From Enhydrobacter sp. (GTDB lineage Bacteria > Pseudomonadota > Alphaproteobacteria > Reyranellales > Reyranellaceae): a stretch of DNA of 64,000 bases. The DNA lies in contig CP075528.1 in NCBI GenBank assembly GCA_025808875.1, positions 2,168,473-2,232,472 on the forward strand, given 5' to 3'. Every line of letters begins with the position of its first letter. The stretch's first letter is position 1. Made by a program: the position numbers and the translations under genes. Shown here piece by piece: positions 54,254 through 63,842 of this stretch. The notes beneath the pieces were generated by a model. It searched no databases. It saw nothing but the letters and a program-made list of their open reading frames with translations, and had not been told where the DNA came from.

Positions 54254-54865
54254 ATGTCGCTGGATCTATACATTGCATATCTCTTCGCGTGCCTGATCGT
54301 AGTCATTGTCCCAGGTCCGACGGCGACATTGATACTCGCCAACTCCATTCGTCACGGTATGCGGGCCGGACTGATGAATGTGCTCGGTACGCAGATTGGT
54401 CTTGCGATCATGATCGGCTTGGTGGGCATCGGCCTGACGTCGCTGATCGAGGCGATGGGACAATGGTTCGACTGGCTACGACTCGTCGGCGCGGCCTACC
54501 TTGTGTGGTTGGGATGGCGGATGATCCGTTCTGGCAGTGTCGGCAAGGAAGTCCCGGCTCCCCGGCCGCCGAGCAGCGGGTTTGTGAGCCAGGGTATGTT
54601 GGTGGCGCTTAGCAATCCAAAGACACTGCTGTTCTTTGGCGCTTTCTTCCCGCAGTTCATCGATCCGGCGCGCGATCACGGTCTGCAGATCCTGATCATG
54701 GGGCTCACGGCAATGCTTCTTGCGGCCCTCTCCGATAGCGCCTACGCCATCGCCTCGGGCCGAGCCGGTCGCGTCCTTTCCGCCCATCGAGTGCGTATGG
54801 TGTCGCGTGTCGGCGGCGGAATGTTGATTGGTGGCGGCCTATGGCTGGCGTTCACCCGACGCTGA
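54254..54865 (+). CDS. LysE-family amino acid exporter
   Basis: A 203-residue inner-membrane protein of the LysE/RhtB family with about six helices. The N-terminal VVIVPGPTATLILANSIRHG is the family signature; SNPKTLLFFGAFFPQF is the second. Members export amino acids such as lysine, threonine or homoserine lactone; substrate not known. It begins 21 bp after gatA and is followed by the D-aminoacylase-like gene, which may point to amino acid or N-acylamino acid turnover. Confidence 0.92.
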   Translation: MSLDLYIAYLFACLIVVIVPGPTATLILANSIRHGMRAGLMNVLGTQIGLAIMIGLVGIGLTSLIEAMGQWFDWLRLVGAAYLVWLGWRMIRSGSVGKEVPAPRPPSSGFVSQGMLVALSNPKTLLFFGAFFPQFIDPARDHGLQILIMGLTAMLLAALSDSAYAIASGRAGRVLSAHRVRMVSRVGGGMLIGGGLWLAFTRR

Positions 54866-54897
54866 CGGTTACACTCTCGCCAATTGGGGAGTGAACC

Positions 54898-56616
54898 ATG
54901 GCCGACTACGATCTGGTTGTGCGCGGCGGGTCCGTTGCTGACGGCACGGGCGCGACGCTGCGCGAGGCCGATGTCGCGGTGAAGGACGGAAGGATCGTCG
55001 CCGTCGGCAAGGTGAGCGGCCAGGGCCGCGAGGAGATCGATGCGCGTGGTCTTCTGGTCACCCCGGGTTTCGTCGACATCCACACGCACTACGACGGCCA
55101 GGCGACCTGGGACTCCCGGCTGCAGCCCTCGAGCTGGCATGGCGTCACCACGGCGGTGATGGGCAACTGCGGGGTCGGTTTCGCGCCGGTGAAGGTCGAG
55201 GATCGCCAGCGACTGATCGAACTGATGGAAGGTGTCGAGGACATTCCTGGTGCTGCGCTCGACGAGGGCCTCGCATGGTCGTGGGAGTCCTTCGGACAGT
55301 ATCTCGATGCACTCGAGGCGCGGCCGCGCGACATGGATCTCGGCGCGCAACTGCCGCACGGCGCGTTGCGCGTGTTCGTCATGGGCGAGCGCGCCGCGCG
55401 GCTGGAAGAGGCGACCGAAGCGGAGGTCGCGCAGATGCGGTCGCTGGCTGCCGGAGCGATGCGTGCCGGCGCGCTCGGCTTCTCGACGTCGCGCACATTG
55501 AACCATCGCACCGTGAAGGGCGACCCGACGCCGTCGCTGCGCGCCTCCGAAGCCGAGTTGCTGGGCATCGCGCTCGGCATGAAGGATGCGGGGTCGGGCG
55601 TGATCGAATTCATCTCCGACTTCAACACGCCGGACCCCGAGAGCGAGTTCGCGATGATCGATCGCCTGCTGACGGCGTCGGGCCGTCCGTTCTCGGTGTC
55701 GCTGGCGCAGCGCCATTCCCGGCCCGACGGCTGGCGCCGTTTGCTTGGTCTGGTCGAGGGGCTGGCCGTCAAGGGACACTCGGCCAAGGCGCAAGTGGCA
55801 CCGCGGCCGATCGGCGTGCTGCAGGGCCTGCAAGCGAGTCGTATCCCGTTCTCGATGTGCCGTTCCTACAAGGAGATCGCGCACAAGAGCGTCGCCGAGC
55901 GCCTGTCGATCCTGCGCGACTCGGCTTTTCGTGCAAAGCTGCTCGCTGAAGCGCGCCAGCCGCTGCGCTCGGAGATGGCCGCACGGCTTGCCGACTACGA
56001 TCGCATGTTTCCGCTCGGTGACCCGCCGGACTACGAGCCACCGCAGGAAAGCTCGTTCGGTGCCCGCGCGCGTTGCGAGGGCCGCGATCCGCGCGAAGTC
56101 ATCTACGACTATCTCATCGAAGGCGACGGCCGGAACTTCATCTTCTCGCCCTTCGCCAACTACGCCGCCTACAACCTCGATTGCTGCAGCGAGATGATGC
56201 AAAGCCCGCACACGCTGATCGGGCTCGGCGACGGCGGTGCGCATGTCGGCCTGATTTCCGACGGTTCGTTTCCCACCTCGCTGCTGGCGCACTGGGGACG
56301 GGACCGCAGGAGCGGGCGGCTCGATGTGGCGTGGCTGGTCAAGCGCCAGACGCTCGACAATGCGCGCGCCGTCGGTCTGCACGACCGCGGCGTCGTTGCG
56401 CCCGGAAAGAAAGCCGATCTCAATGTCATCGACTTCGGCAAGCTGCGCGTCGAGGCACCGGTGATGAGGTGGGACCTGCCGGCCGGCGGCAAACGGCTGC
56501 TGCAGCGCGCGACCGGCTATCGCGCCACGGTCGTCTCGGGCGAAGTCACCTATCGCGACGGCGAACCCACGGGCGCCCTGCCAGGCAGACTGGTCAGGGG
56601 CCCGAGGGCGGCGTGA
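54898..56616 (+). CDS. N-acyl-D-amino-acid deacylase / amidohydrolase family protein
   Basis: A 572-residue amidohydrolase of the D-aminoacylase type, which removes the acyl group from N-acyl-D-amino acids. Metal-site motifs are FVDIHTHYDGQ, the GNCGVGFAP segment typical of D-aminoacylases, and GLGDGGAHVGLISDGS; the C-terminal APGKKADLNVIDF closes the barrel. The active sites of this subgroup also include dihydropyrimidinase-like hydrolases, so substrate is open. The gene ends beside the convergent Bug receptor gene (stops 1 bp apart). Confidence 0.88.
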   Translation: MADYDLVVRGGSVADGTGATLREADVAVKDGRIVAVGKVSGQGREEIDARGLLVTPGFVDIHTHYDGQATWDSRLQPSSWHGVTTAVMGNCGVGFAPVKVEDRQRLIELMEGVEDIPGAALDEGLAWSWESFGQYLDALEARPRDMDLGAQLPHGALRVFVMGERAARLEEATEAEVAQMRSLAAGAMRAGALGFSTSRTLNHRTVKGDPTPSLRASEAELLGIALGMKDAGSGVIEFISDFNTPDPESEFAMIDRLLTASGRPFSVSLAQRHSRPDGWRRLLGLVEGLAVKGHSAKAQVAPRPIGVLQGLQASRIPFSMCRSYKEIAHKSVAERLSILRDSAFRAKLLAEARQPLRSEMAARLADYDRMFPLGDPPDYEPPQESSFGARARCEGRDPREVIYDYLIEGDGRNFIFSPFANYAAYNLDCCSEMMQSPHTLIGLGDGGAHVGLISDGSFPTSLLAHWGRDRRSGRLDVAWLVKRQTLDNARAVGLHDRGVVAPGKKADLNVIDFGKLRVEAPVMRWDLPAGGKRLLQRATGYRATVVSGEVTYRDGEPTGALPGRLVRGPRAA

Positions 56617-57594
56617 TCAGCCCGCCGTGATCTTGTTTTCCTTGATCACCTTGCCCCAGACTTCGAGCTCCTTCTTGATGAAGGCTTGGAAGTCCGCCGT
56701 CGAGGGCAGCGTGATCTCCATGTCGTACAGGCCGACGAACTTGTCGGTCACGTCCTTCTCGCGCACCGCCTTGCTGATCGCCGCGTGCATCTTGTCGACG
56801 ATCGGCTGGGGTGTGCCAGCGGGCGCATAGACGCCCCACCATGAGTACGACGGCAGCGACTTCACGCCCTGCTCGGTGAGTGTCAGCGTATCGGGCGCAA
56901 GCGCGCTGCGCTTGGCGCCGGTGACGCCCATCAGCTTCAATTTCCCTCCCCGGACGTGCGGCATCATGTTGGCAAGGCTCGTGACCGTGAGGTCGATGTT
57001 GCCGGCGAGCGCATCCTGATAGAGCGGTCCGCCTCCCTTGTAGGGGATGTAGTTAAGCTGGAATCCGTTCTCCGACTGCAGGAAGGCGATGAAGATCTGG
57101 GCAAGGCTCGAACCCAGCGAACCAATGGCGATCTTGCCGGGTTCGGCCTTGGCCGCCTTGATGGCCCCGGCGAAATCGTTGTAGGGGCGCGACGGATGGG
57201 CGGCGATGCCCTGCGCGCTGCGGCCGATCTGTGTCACCGGCATGAGCTGATTGTCCTTGTAGGGCATCTGCTCGTTCAGCAGCGGATTGATGATGTGGTT
57301 GTCGAACACGAACAGCCATGTCTGGCCGTCCGGCGGCGAATTGGCGGCGACCGCCGCGCCGACCATGCCGCTGCCGCCCGCCTTGTTCTCGACCACGATG
57401 TTCCAACCGGTCTGCTCGGTCATCTTCGCCTGGATGATACGGGTGATCGGGTCGGTCGAGCCGCCGGGCGGGAACGGAACGACGAATTTGACGGTGCCTT
57501 TGGGCCAATCGGATTGGGCGCGCGCGATCGCAGGCGCACCGAGAGTCGCGGCAACTGAGCCGGCCAAGACGGCGCGGCGACGCAATACAGACAT
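56617..57594 (-). CDS. Bug-family tripartite tricarboxylate transporter receptor
   Basis: A 325-residue periplasmic substrate-binding protein of the Bug/TctC group. A Tat-like or Sec signal (RRRAVLAGSVAATLGAPAIARA) precedes VKFVVPFPPGGSTDPITR, the loop that grips a substrate carboxylate, and VENKAGGSGMVGA. GGGAGG is just upstream of ATG 57594. No TctA/TctB membrane genes are present in the window, so it is an orphan receptor, as is common in soil proteobacteria. Confidence 0.93.
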   Translation of the reverse strand: MSVLRRRAVLAGSVAATLGAPAIARAQSDWPKGTVKFVVPFPPGGSTDPITRIIQAKMTEQTGWNIVVENKAGGSGMVGAAVAANSPPDGQTWLFVFDNHIINPLLNEQMPYKDNQLMPVTQIGRSAQGIAAHPSRPYNDFAGAIKAAKAEPGKIAIGSLGSSLAQIFIAFLQSENGFQLNYIPYKGGGPLYQDALAGNIDLTVTSLANMMPHVRGGKLKLMGVTGAKRSALAPDTLTLTEQGVKSLPSYSWWGVYAPAGTPQPIVDKMHAAISKAVREKDVTDKFVGLYDMEITLPSTADFQAFIKKELEVWGKVIKENKITAG

Positions 57595-57801
57595 TTTACA
57601 ACCTCCCAGGTATTTATTTATTTGCATGGGGAGCCTATCCCGTTGCGGCCGGCCTGCAAGGGGAATTAGTCGTCGTCGACGTGCTCGAGCCGGTGTTCGG
57701 TCACGGCTTGGCCGATGTCGTCATGCGCACGGCTGACGACCGCCGATCCGGCGGGCGCCGCAAGCATGGACAGGCCCGGCGCAAGCCCCTATTTAGCCGC
57801 C

Positions 57802-59250
57802 ATGTCACTCCTGAAGGGCGAAACGGGCGATTGGGAGATCGTGCTCGGGCTGGAAGTCCACGCCCAAGTTGTCTCCGACGCCAAGCTGTTCTCCGGCGCG
57901 CCGACGGCGTTCGGCGCCGATCCCAACACGCAGGTGTCGCTGGTCGACGCCGCCATGCCGGGCATGCTGCCGGTCATCAACGAGCGCTGCGTCGAGCAGG
58001 CGGTGCGCACCGGTCTCGGTCTCAACGCCCGGATCAATCTGCGCTCGGTGTTCGATCGCAAGAACTACTTCTACGCCGATCTGCCGGCCGGCTATCAGAT
58101 CTCGCAGTACAAGGATCCGATCGTCGGCGAAGGCGAGATCGAGATCGACCTCGAGGGCGGCAAGACGCGCACCATCGGCATCGAGCGACTGCATCTCGAG
58201 CAGGATGCCGGCAAGAGCCTGCACGACCAGCATCCGTCGCAGACTTATGTCGACCTCAACCGCTCGGGCGTGGCGCTGATGGAGATCGTCAGCAAACCCG
58301 ACATGCGCTCGGCCGACGAGGCGGCCGCCTATCTCGCCAAGTTGCGCTCGATCGTACGCTATCTCGGGACATGCGACGGCAACATGGACGAGGGGTCGAT
58401 GCGCTGCGACGTCAACGTGTCGGTGCGCAAGCCGGGCGGCGCACTCGGCACGCGCTGCGAGATCAAGAACGTCAACTCGATCCGCTTCGTCAGGCAGGCG
58501 ATCGAGTACGAGGCGCGCCGTCAGGTCGAGATCATCGAGGGCGGCGGCAAGATCCAGCAGGAGACTCGGCTGTTCGATCCGGGCCGGGGCGAGACGCGCT
58601 CTCTGCGCTCCAAGGAGGACGCGCACGACTATCGCTACTTCCCCGACCCCGACCTGCTGCCGCTGGTACTGACGCAGGACTATGTCGACGGCATCAGGGC
58701 GACCCTGCCCGAGCTTCCTGACGTCAAGAAGAACAGGTTCACCGAGGAATACGGCCTGTCGATCTACGATGCCGGTGTGCTGGTGGCCGAGAAGGAGACG
58801 GCGGAATTCTTCGAGACCGTCGCCAGGGGGCGCGACGCCAAGCAGGCGGCCAACCTGGTGACGGGCGACTTCTTCGCCATGCTCAACAGGCGCGGCGTCG
58901 GCATCGGCCAGTCGCCGGTCAGCGCCGACCATCTCGGCAAGCTGCTCGACCTGATCGCCGACGGCACGATCTCCGGCCGCATCGCCAAGGACCTGTTCGT
59001 CGTCATGGAGGAGACCGGCAAGGATCCCGCGGCGCTGGTCGAGGAACGCGGCCTGAAGCAGGTCACCGACACCGGCGCCATCGAGGCCGCGATCAAGGCG
59101 GTGATCGACGCCAACCCCGACAAGGTTGCAGCCTACAAGACCAAGCCGACGTTGTTCGGCTGGTTCGTCGGCCAGGTGATGAAGGCGACCGGCGGCAAGG
59201 CCAACCCGAAGGCGGTCAACGAGACCCTGAAGAAGATGCTGGACGGCTAA
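57802..59250 (+). CDS. gatB: Asp-tRNA(Asn)/Glu-tRNA(Gln) amidotransferase subunit B
   Basis: A 482-residue GatB, the kinase/amidotransferase subunit that binds the misacylated tRNA. The N-terminal [13 protein letters not shown], the [15 protein letters not shown] motif, [12 protein letters not shown], and [12 protein letters not shown] are typical, and the C-terminal YqeY-like tail domain (about 330-482) is present. ATG 57802 gives the expected N terminus; the longer frame upstream has no family match. Its 3' end overlaps the convergent GH15 gene by 35 bp. It is separated from gatC-gatA by three unrelated genes. Confidence 0.96.
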   Translation: MSLLKGETGDWEIVLGLEVHAQVVSDAKLFSGAPTAFGADPNTQVSLVDAAMPGMLPVINERCVEQAVRTGLGLNARINLRSVFDRKNYFYADLPAGYQISQYKDPIVGEGEIEIDLEGGKTRTIGIERLHLEQDAGKSLHDQHPSQTYVDLNRSGVALMEIVSKPDMRSADEAAAYLAKLRSIVRYLGTCDGNMDEGSMRCDVNVSVRKPGGALGTRCEIKNVNSIRFVRQAIEYEARRQVEIIEGGGKIQQETRLFDPGRGETRSLRSKEDAHDYRYFPDPDLLPLVLTQDYVDGIRATLPELPDVKKNRFTEEYGLSIYDAGVLVAEKETAEFFETVARGRDAKQAANLVTGDFFAMLNRRGVGIGQSPVSADHLGKLLDLIADGTISGRIAKDLFVVMEETGKDPAALVEERGLKQVTDTGAIEAAIKAVIDANPDKVAAYKTKPTLFGWFVGQVMKATGGKANPKAVNETLKKMLDG

Positions 59251-61126
59251 GCACCTCGGCGCCGGGCTCGGGAGCGGCGGGTCCGCTGCCCGGTGTCTGC
59301 GGCTGCCTGGGGGCCTCGGGTGAGTGGATCGGTTCGGCCTGTGCACGCTGTTCGGCCGGCTTGACGAACCGGGTCAGGTTGAAGGCCGTGTTGATCAGCG
59401 CGACGTGGCTGAAGGCTTGCGGGAAATTGCCGATCTGGCGCTTCGCGGTCGTGTCGTACTCCTCGGCCAGCAGGCCGAGATCATTGCGAACCGCCAGCAG
59501 ACGCTCGAATAGGCGCTCGGCGTCGGCGTGCCGTCCGATGGAGACATAGGCGTCGGCGAGCCAGAAGCTGCAGGCCAGGAACGCGCATTCGCCCGGCCTC
59601 AAGCCGTCATCGACCTGCACCGTGTCGTAGCGCAGCACGAAGCCGTCGACGCAGAGTTCGCGCTCGATCGCCTCGACCGTGCCGATGAAGCGTGGATCCT
59701 GCGGCTCCACGAAGCCGACCTCGGCGAGCAGGAGCAGGCTGGCGTCGAGCGAGGCCTCGTCGTAGGCGGCGCGGAAGCAGTTGTGCTCGCGATCGAAGCC
59801 GTGCTCGCAGACTTCGGCATGGATCCGATCGCGTGTCGCCCGCCAACTTTCGACCGGTCCGTCGAGGCCATGACGCTCCACCGCCTTGACGGCGCGGTCG
59901 AGGGCGACCCAGGCCATGACCTTCGAGTAGGTGAAGTGCCGGGGCGGGCCACGGACCTCCCAGATGCCGTAGTCGGGCCTCGTCCAGTTTCGCGCGACGT
60001 GATCGACGAGTGCCTTCTGGAGTTCCCAGCCGCTCTCGGTCGGGGCGATCTCGCCCTGGCGTGCCTGCTCGAACGTATCCATCAGCTCGCCATAGACATC
60101 GAGTTGGAATTGCTGGTGAGCGGCATTGCCGACGCGCACCGGCCGCGAGCCGAGATACCCCGGCAGCCAGTCCACCGACCATTCCGTGAGGCGGCGCTCG
60201 CCCTTGAGGCCGTACATGATCTGCATGTCGGACGGCGAACCGGCGACCGCGCGTTGCAGCCAGTCACGCCACGACGAGGCTTCGTCGTAGACGCCGGCAT
60301 TCATCAGCGCCAGCAGGGTCAGGGTGGAATCGCGGATCCAGCAATATCGGTAGTCCCAGTTGCGCGCACCCCCCGCCAGTTCGGGAAGCGACGTGGTGGG
60401 AGCGGCCACGATGCCGCCGCTCGGGGCATAGGTCAGCGCCTTCAGGGTGATGAGCGAACGCCGCAGGGCCTCGGAGTAGGGGCCTCCGGTGCGGGTGCGC
60501 GCCGTCCAGTCGCGCCAAAAAGACTCGCACTCGGTCAGTGCGTCGCGGCCGTCGATCGGCGGCGGCGGCGGCAGGTGCGATGGCGTATAACTCAGGGCGA
60601 ATGGAACCGTCTCGCCTTCATGAACGGTGAAGTCGGCGACGGTGGTGAAATCCCGTCCCTTCAGACGAACCGGCGCGCGCAGCAACACCATGTCGGGCCC
60701 GGCGACCGCGCGCAGCGTCTTGTCCTCCAGCGACGTGACCCACGGCCTCGTGCAGCCGTAGCCGAAGCGCAGCACCAGCTCGAGTTTCATCTCGACCGTG
60801 CCGCGCTCGCCGACGACCAGGCGCACCAGGTCCGACGTGCGCTCCCGCGCCAGCATGAAGTCGATCAGTCTCGCCGTGCCGGTCGGCGTCTCGAAACGGG
60901 TCTCGAGCACCAGCGTGTCGGTCCGATAGCGCCGTGTCACGTCGACCGCTTCACTTCGCGGCGCGATCAGCCAGCGGCCGTTGCCGGCGTCGCCGAGAAG
61001 GGCCGCGAAGCAGGCGTCTGAGTCGAAGCGCGGCCAGCACAGCCAGTCGATCGAGCCACTGCGGCAGACCAGTGCGGCGGTCTGGCAGTCGCCGATCAGC
61101 CCGTAGTTCTCGAGCGGTGCGTTCAT
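59216..61126 (-). CDS. Glycoside hydrolase family 15 protein (glucoamylase/trehalase-like)
   Basis: A 636-residue GH15 enzyme. The N-terminal beta-sandwich domain (starts [34 protein letters not shown]) precedes the (alpha/alpha)6 barrel with [18 protein letters not shown] and the catalytic Glu candidates in GLLAEEYD. Many such bacterial proteins act on trehalose or alpha-glucans and release glucose. No signal peptide, so cytoplasmic. The last 40 residues are a Pro/Ala/Ser-rich tail without fold. Its start overlaps the upstream glucose dehydrogenase stop by 4 bp. Confidence 0.92.
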   Translation of the reverse strand: MNAPLENYGLIGDCQTAALVCRSGSIDWLCWPRFDSDACFAALLGDAGNGRWLIAPRSEAVDVTRRYRTDTLVLETRFETPTGTARLIDFMLARERTSDLVRLVVGERGTVEMKLELVLRFGYGCTRPWVTSLEDKTLRAVAGPDMVLLRAPVRLKGRDFTTVADFTVHEGETVPFALSYTPSHLPPPPPIDGRDALTECESFWRDWTARTRTGGPYSEALRRSLITLKALTYAPSGGIVAAPTTSLPELAGGARNWDYRYCWIRDSTLTLLALMNAGVYDEASSWRDWLQRAVAGSPSDMQIMYGLKGERRLTEWSVDWLPGYLGSRPVRVGNAAHQQFQLDVYGELMDTFEQARQGEIAPTESGWELQKALVDHVARNWTRPDYGIWEVRGPPRHFTYSKVMAWVALDRAVKAVERHGLDGPVESWRATRDRIHAEVCEHGFDREHNCFRAAYDEASLDASLLLLAEVGFVEPQDPRFIGTVEAIERELCVDGFVLRYDTVQVDDGLRPGECAFLACSFWLADAYVSIGRHADAERLFERLLAVRNDLGLLAEEYDTTAKRQIGNFPQAFSHVALINTAFNLTRFVKPAEQRAQAEPIHSPEAPRQPQTPGSGPAAPEPGAEVLSRPASSSGSR

Positions 61127-62178
61127 GGTCCGTCTCCGTCAAACGTCAGCACTACCTTGACGTCGCCGGAGCGGCGTTCGAAGGCCTCGTGCCAGCGCGC
61201 GAGCGGAACACGCCGCGTGATGAGTCCGGCCAGCCAGTCCGGATCGGCCATGGCAAGCGACCGCTCGGCCAGTTCATAGTGCCGGCGGTTGGCATTGACC
61301 GATCCGAAGACCAGGTCGTTGCGCAGCACCATACTGCGATTGAAGGCGCCGGCATCGAACGGCAGGGCTTGGCCGGGGCTCGATATCCCGGTGAGGCAGA
61401 CGATTCCCGCGCTCGACGTCCGTGACAGCATATCGACGACGACGGCTGGCGCGCCGGTGCACTCGATGACGATGTCCGGTGCAAGGTCGTCGGGAATATC
61501 GATCGCATGATGGGTGCCGCCCAATGCACGCACGAGCCCGGGCTTCGGGCCGGCGCGATTGCGGTCGAAGACATGCAGATCGAGGCCGCGCTGGCGCGCC
61601 ATCAGGGCAGCGAGCAGACCGACCGGGCCCGCGCCGGTGACCAGGACGCTGCGGGGCCTCCAGCTGCGTGTACGTCCGCCCACGCGGTCGATGTGCTCCC
61701 AGGCCTTGGCGAGCACGCTCGCGGGTTCGAGCAGGACCCCGCACAGGCCGAGCGACGGCGCTACCTTCACGGCAAACTTCGGGTCGAGGTGGAAGCGCTC
61801 GGCGGCAAATCCGTCGAGGGCCTTGATACCGTGCTCGATGTAACGGCCGTTGCGGCACATGTCCCACTCGCCCTCGGCGCACGCGGCGCACGGCACGGGA
61901 TCGGGATGGCGCACGATGCCGACGACGAGGTCGCCCGCGGCGAAGGAGCTCGCGGGCGGCGTGCTCAGCACGCGTCCGAGCGATTCGTGGCCCAGGACCA
62001 GTCGGTCGCTTCCGGTCGGCGAACTGCCGTAGGCGCCTTCGATGATCTCGCGGTCCGTGCCGCACACGCCGAGGGCGACGGCCTCCACGAGCAGTGCGGC
62101 GGCGTCGGATAGGGGCTCCGGCCTGTCGTCCAGGCGCACGGAGCGCGAGATACCGGGCGCGACGGTGATAACCTTCAA
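61123..62178 (-). CDS. Glucose 1-dehydrogenase-type zinc alcohol dehydrogenase
   Basis: A 351-residue medium-chain, zinc-dependent dehydrogenase of the glucose dehydrogenase type. Catalytic zinc motifs are GVCGTDREIIEG and VLGHESLGRV; the structural zinc lies in CAACAEGEWDMC; the cofactor loop is VTGAGPVGLLAALMA. TTG 62178 with GTGGGA upstream is the preferred start; the longer frame has no family match. The gene overlaps GH15 by 4 bp, so the pair probably releases glucose and oxidises it. Confidence 0.88.
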   Translation of the reverse strand: MKVITVAPGISRSVRLDDRPEPLSDAAALLVEAVALGVCGTDREIIEGAYGSSPTGSDRLVLGHESLGRVLSTPPASSFAAGDLVVGIVRHPDPVPCAACAEGEWDMCRNGRYIEHGIKALDGFAAERFHLDPKFAVKVAPSLGLCGVLLEPASVLAKAWEHIDRVGGRTRSWRPRSVLVTGAGPVGLLAALMARQRGLDLHVFDRNRAGPKPGLVRALGGTHHAIDIPDDLAPDIVIECTGAPAVVVDMLSRTSSAGIVCLTGISSPGQALPFDAGAFNRSMVLRNDLVFGSVNANRRHYELAERSLAMADPDWLAGLITRRVPLARWHEAFERRSGDVKVVLTFDGDGP

Positions 62179-62276
62179 AAATTCCCACCCCAAAGCGCGG
62201 ACACCGAGGACGATGGCGTGAACGTCCCGGCCCCTTCCGCGGTTCCGCGTGCTACGCTGCGGACAGGAGGCGATCG

Positions 62277-63044
62277 ATGACGGCAAGGCTCTACGCGATG
62301 ACGTGCGGGCGGTTGATCGGCCGCCTCAAGGACATGATCGAAGGCGAGGACGGTGCGGTGTCGCTACCGATTCCGTCCTACCTGATCGAGCACCCCAAGG
62401 GGCGCGCGTTGTTCGATACCGGCATGCACCCGCAGTGCCGCACCGACGCCACGGGCCGCCTCGGCGAGCGCGTCGCGCGCATTTTCGATTTCCGCGAGTA
62501 CGGCGAAACCGACGACATCAAGGGTCGCCTGGAGACGATCGATCGCGACCCCGCCGGGGTGGACTATATCGTCAACTCGCATCTCCACTTCGACCACGCC
62601 GGCGGCAACGAACTCGTGCCCAATGCGACGGTAGTGGTGCAGAAGCGGGAGTGGCAGGCGGCGCAGGATGCCGAGACCGCCGCCAAGGTCGGCTTTTTCA
62701 AGGCCGATTTCGACCACGGCCACCCGGTCCGGCAAGTCGATGGCGAGCACGACCTTTTCGGCGATGGCAGTGTGGTCTGCATTCCGACCTATGGCCACAC
62801 GCCGGGGCACCAGTCGCTCAAGGTGCGGACGGAGCGGGGCGAGGTCGTGCTCACCGGCGATGCCTGCTATTTCTGTCGGACTCTGCGCGAGCGGCGCCTG
62901 CCGCGCTTCGTCTACGATCGCGAGCAGATGAGGGCGTCGCTCGATCGGCTGGAAGCGCTCGAGAGAGGCGGTGCGAAACTGTTCTTCGGCCACGACCCCG
63001 ACTTCTGGCGCGAGGTGCCGCAGGCGCCCGCCCCGGCCTTCTAA
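62277..63044 (+). CDS. N-acyl homoserine lactonase-like metallo-beta-lactamase-fold hydrolase
   Basis: A 255-residue metallo-hydrolase. The di-metal motif is NSHLHFDHAGGN (HxHxDH), followed by HTPGHQS, the Asp in TGDACY and the last His in FFGHDPDF. The arrangement matches AHL lactonases such as AiiA, which open the lactone of quorum-sensing signals, but other lactonases and esterases share it. AGGAGG lies before ATG 62277. Divergent from the glucose dehydrogenase gene (98 bp). Confidence 0.85.
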   Translation: MTARLYAMTCGRLIGRLKDMIEGEDGAVSLPIPSYLIEHPKGRALFDTGMHPQCRTDATGRLGERVARIFDFREYGETDDIKGRLETIDRDPAGVDYIVNSHLHFDHAGGNELVPNATVVVQKREWQAAQDAETAAKVGFFKADFDHGHPVRQVDGEHDLFGDGSVVCIPTYGHTPGHQSLKVRTERGEVVLTGDACYFCRTLRERRLPRFVYDREQMRASLDRLEALERGGAKLFFGHDPDFWREVPQAPAPAF

Positions 63045-63065
63045 GGCGAGGAACGGCGCGCTCGA

Positions 63066-63818
63066 TCAGGTTTGCGGAATGAACTCGATCATGAGGCCGC
63101 CGGTCTGCTCGGCCGGCACCACGACCCGGTCGCCTTCGGCCAGCGCGAACGACACGTTGTTCGCACGCAGCAGCGCCTGCAGCGGGCGGGGCCGCTCGAC
63201 CGCGATCGAGACGCCGACGATCGACGGCCGCCGGGCCGGCACCATCGCCTCGATCGCCTTGTATTCGATCTGGTAGGCGGCGGGCGACCAGATCAGGAGC
63301 TCGACCGAACCGGTCTTGACCACGCAGCAACCGTCGAAGATCTCCTCCGTCGTCGCCTTCCAGGCGAGCTTGAGATCACGCGCCGTTGCGCGCGGGTCGT
63401 CGGTCACCGCATGGATCGCCATCATGCCCAGCGCCCCGTTGGGATGAACGATCCACTCTGGCTCCATGAAGGCATCCGGCGTGGTGTGCCGAATCGGCAG
63501 CCACGGCAAGGGACCCGCGCCGTCGCCCACGATCGTTTCCGCCTCGATCGTCATGCCATCCTCGGTTTCCCAACGGTGGGAGCGCGCCTCGCCGTCGAGT
63601 TCGGTGACGTTCATGGCAAGCATCATGGCTTGGAGGTCGCTCTCGAGGATCTCGATGTAATTGGGGATGTCGTCCTGCGCCGGTTGGAAACATATGCAAC
63701 GTGGCTCGCTACCCTCGGGCGTGAGCGCGAATCCGACCTGCTGGAGTTTCGCCGCCATGCCGTCGGGGTCGGCCACGTTGATCGTCAGGTGATCGATGTC
63801 GCGGGCTGATATCTTCAT
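63066..63818 (-). CDS. VOC (glyoxalase-like) family protein
   Basis: A 250-residue protein of the vicinal oxygen chelate fold with two tandem beta-alpha-beta-beta-beta modules: the first starts at IDHLTINVADPDGMAAKLQQVGF and the second near IVGVSIAVERPRPLQALLRA. The overall pattern fits the glyoxalase-like domain group (PF13468 type). No function can be given. Convergent with the lactonase-like gene; it follows the partial gene at the window edge by 24 bp. Confidence 0.8.
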   Translation of the reverse strand: MKISARDIDHLTINVADPDGMAAKLQQVGFALTPEGSEPRCICFQPAQDDIPNYIEILESDLQAMMLAMNVTELDGEARSHRWETEDGMTIEAETIVGDGAGPLPWLPIRHTTPDAFMEPEWIVHPNGALGMMAIHAVTDDPRATARDLKLAWKATTEEIFDGCCVVKTGSVELLIWSPAAYQIEYKAIEAMVPARRPSIVGVSIAVERPRPLQALLRANNVSFALAEGDRVVVPAEQTGGLMIEFIPQT

Positions 63819-63842
63819 GCCCGCTCATAGCGGGGAAGAGCA

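Noticed and set aside
57595..57801. tRNA or small gene between the Bug receptor and gatB
   Set aside because: I found no cloverleaf or T-loop pattern (GGTTCRANYCC); only a receptor promoter and a leader for gatB are plausible.
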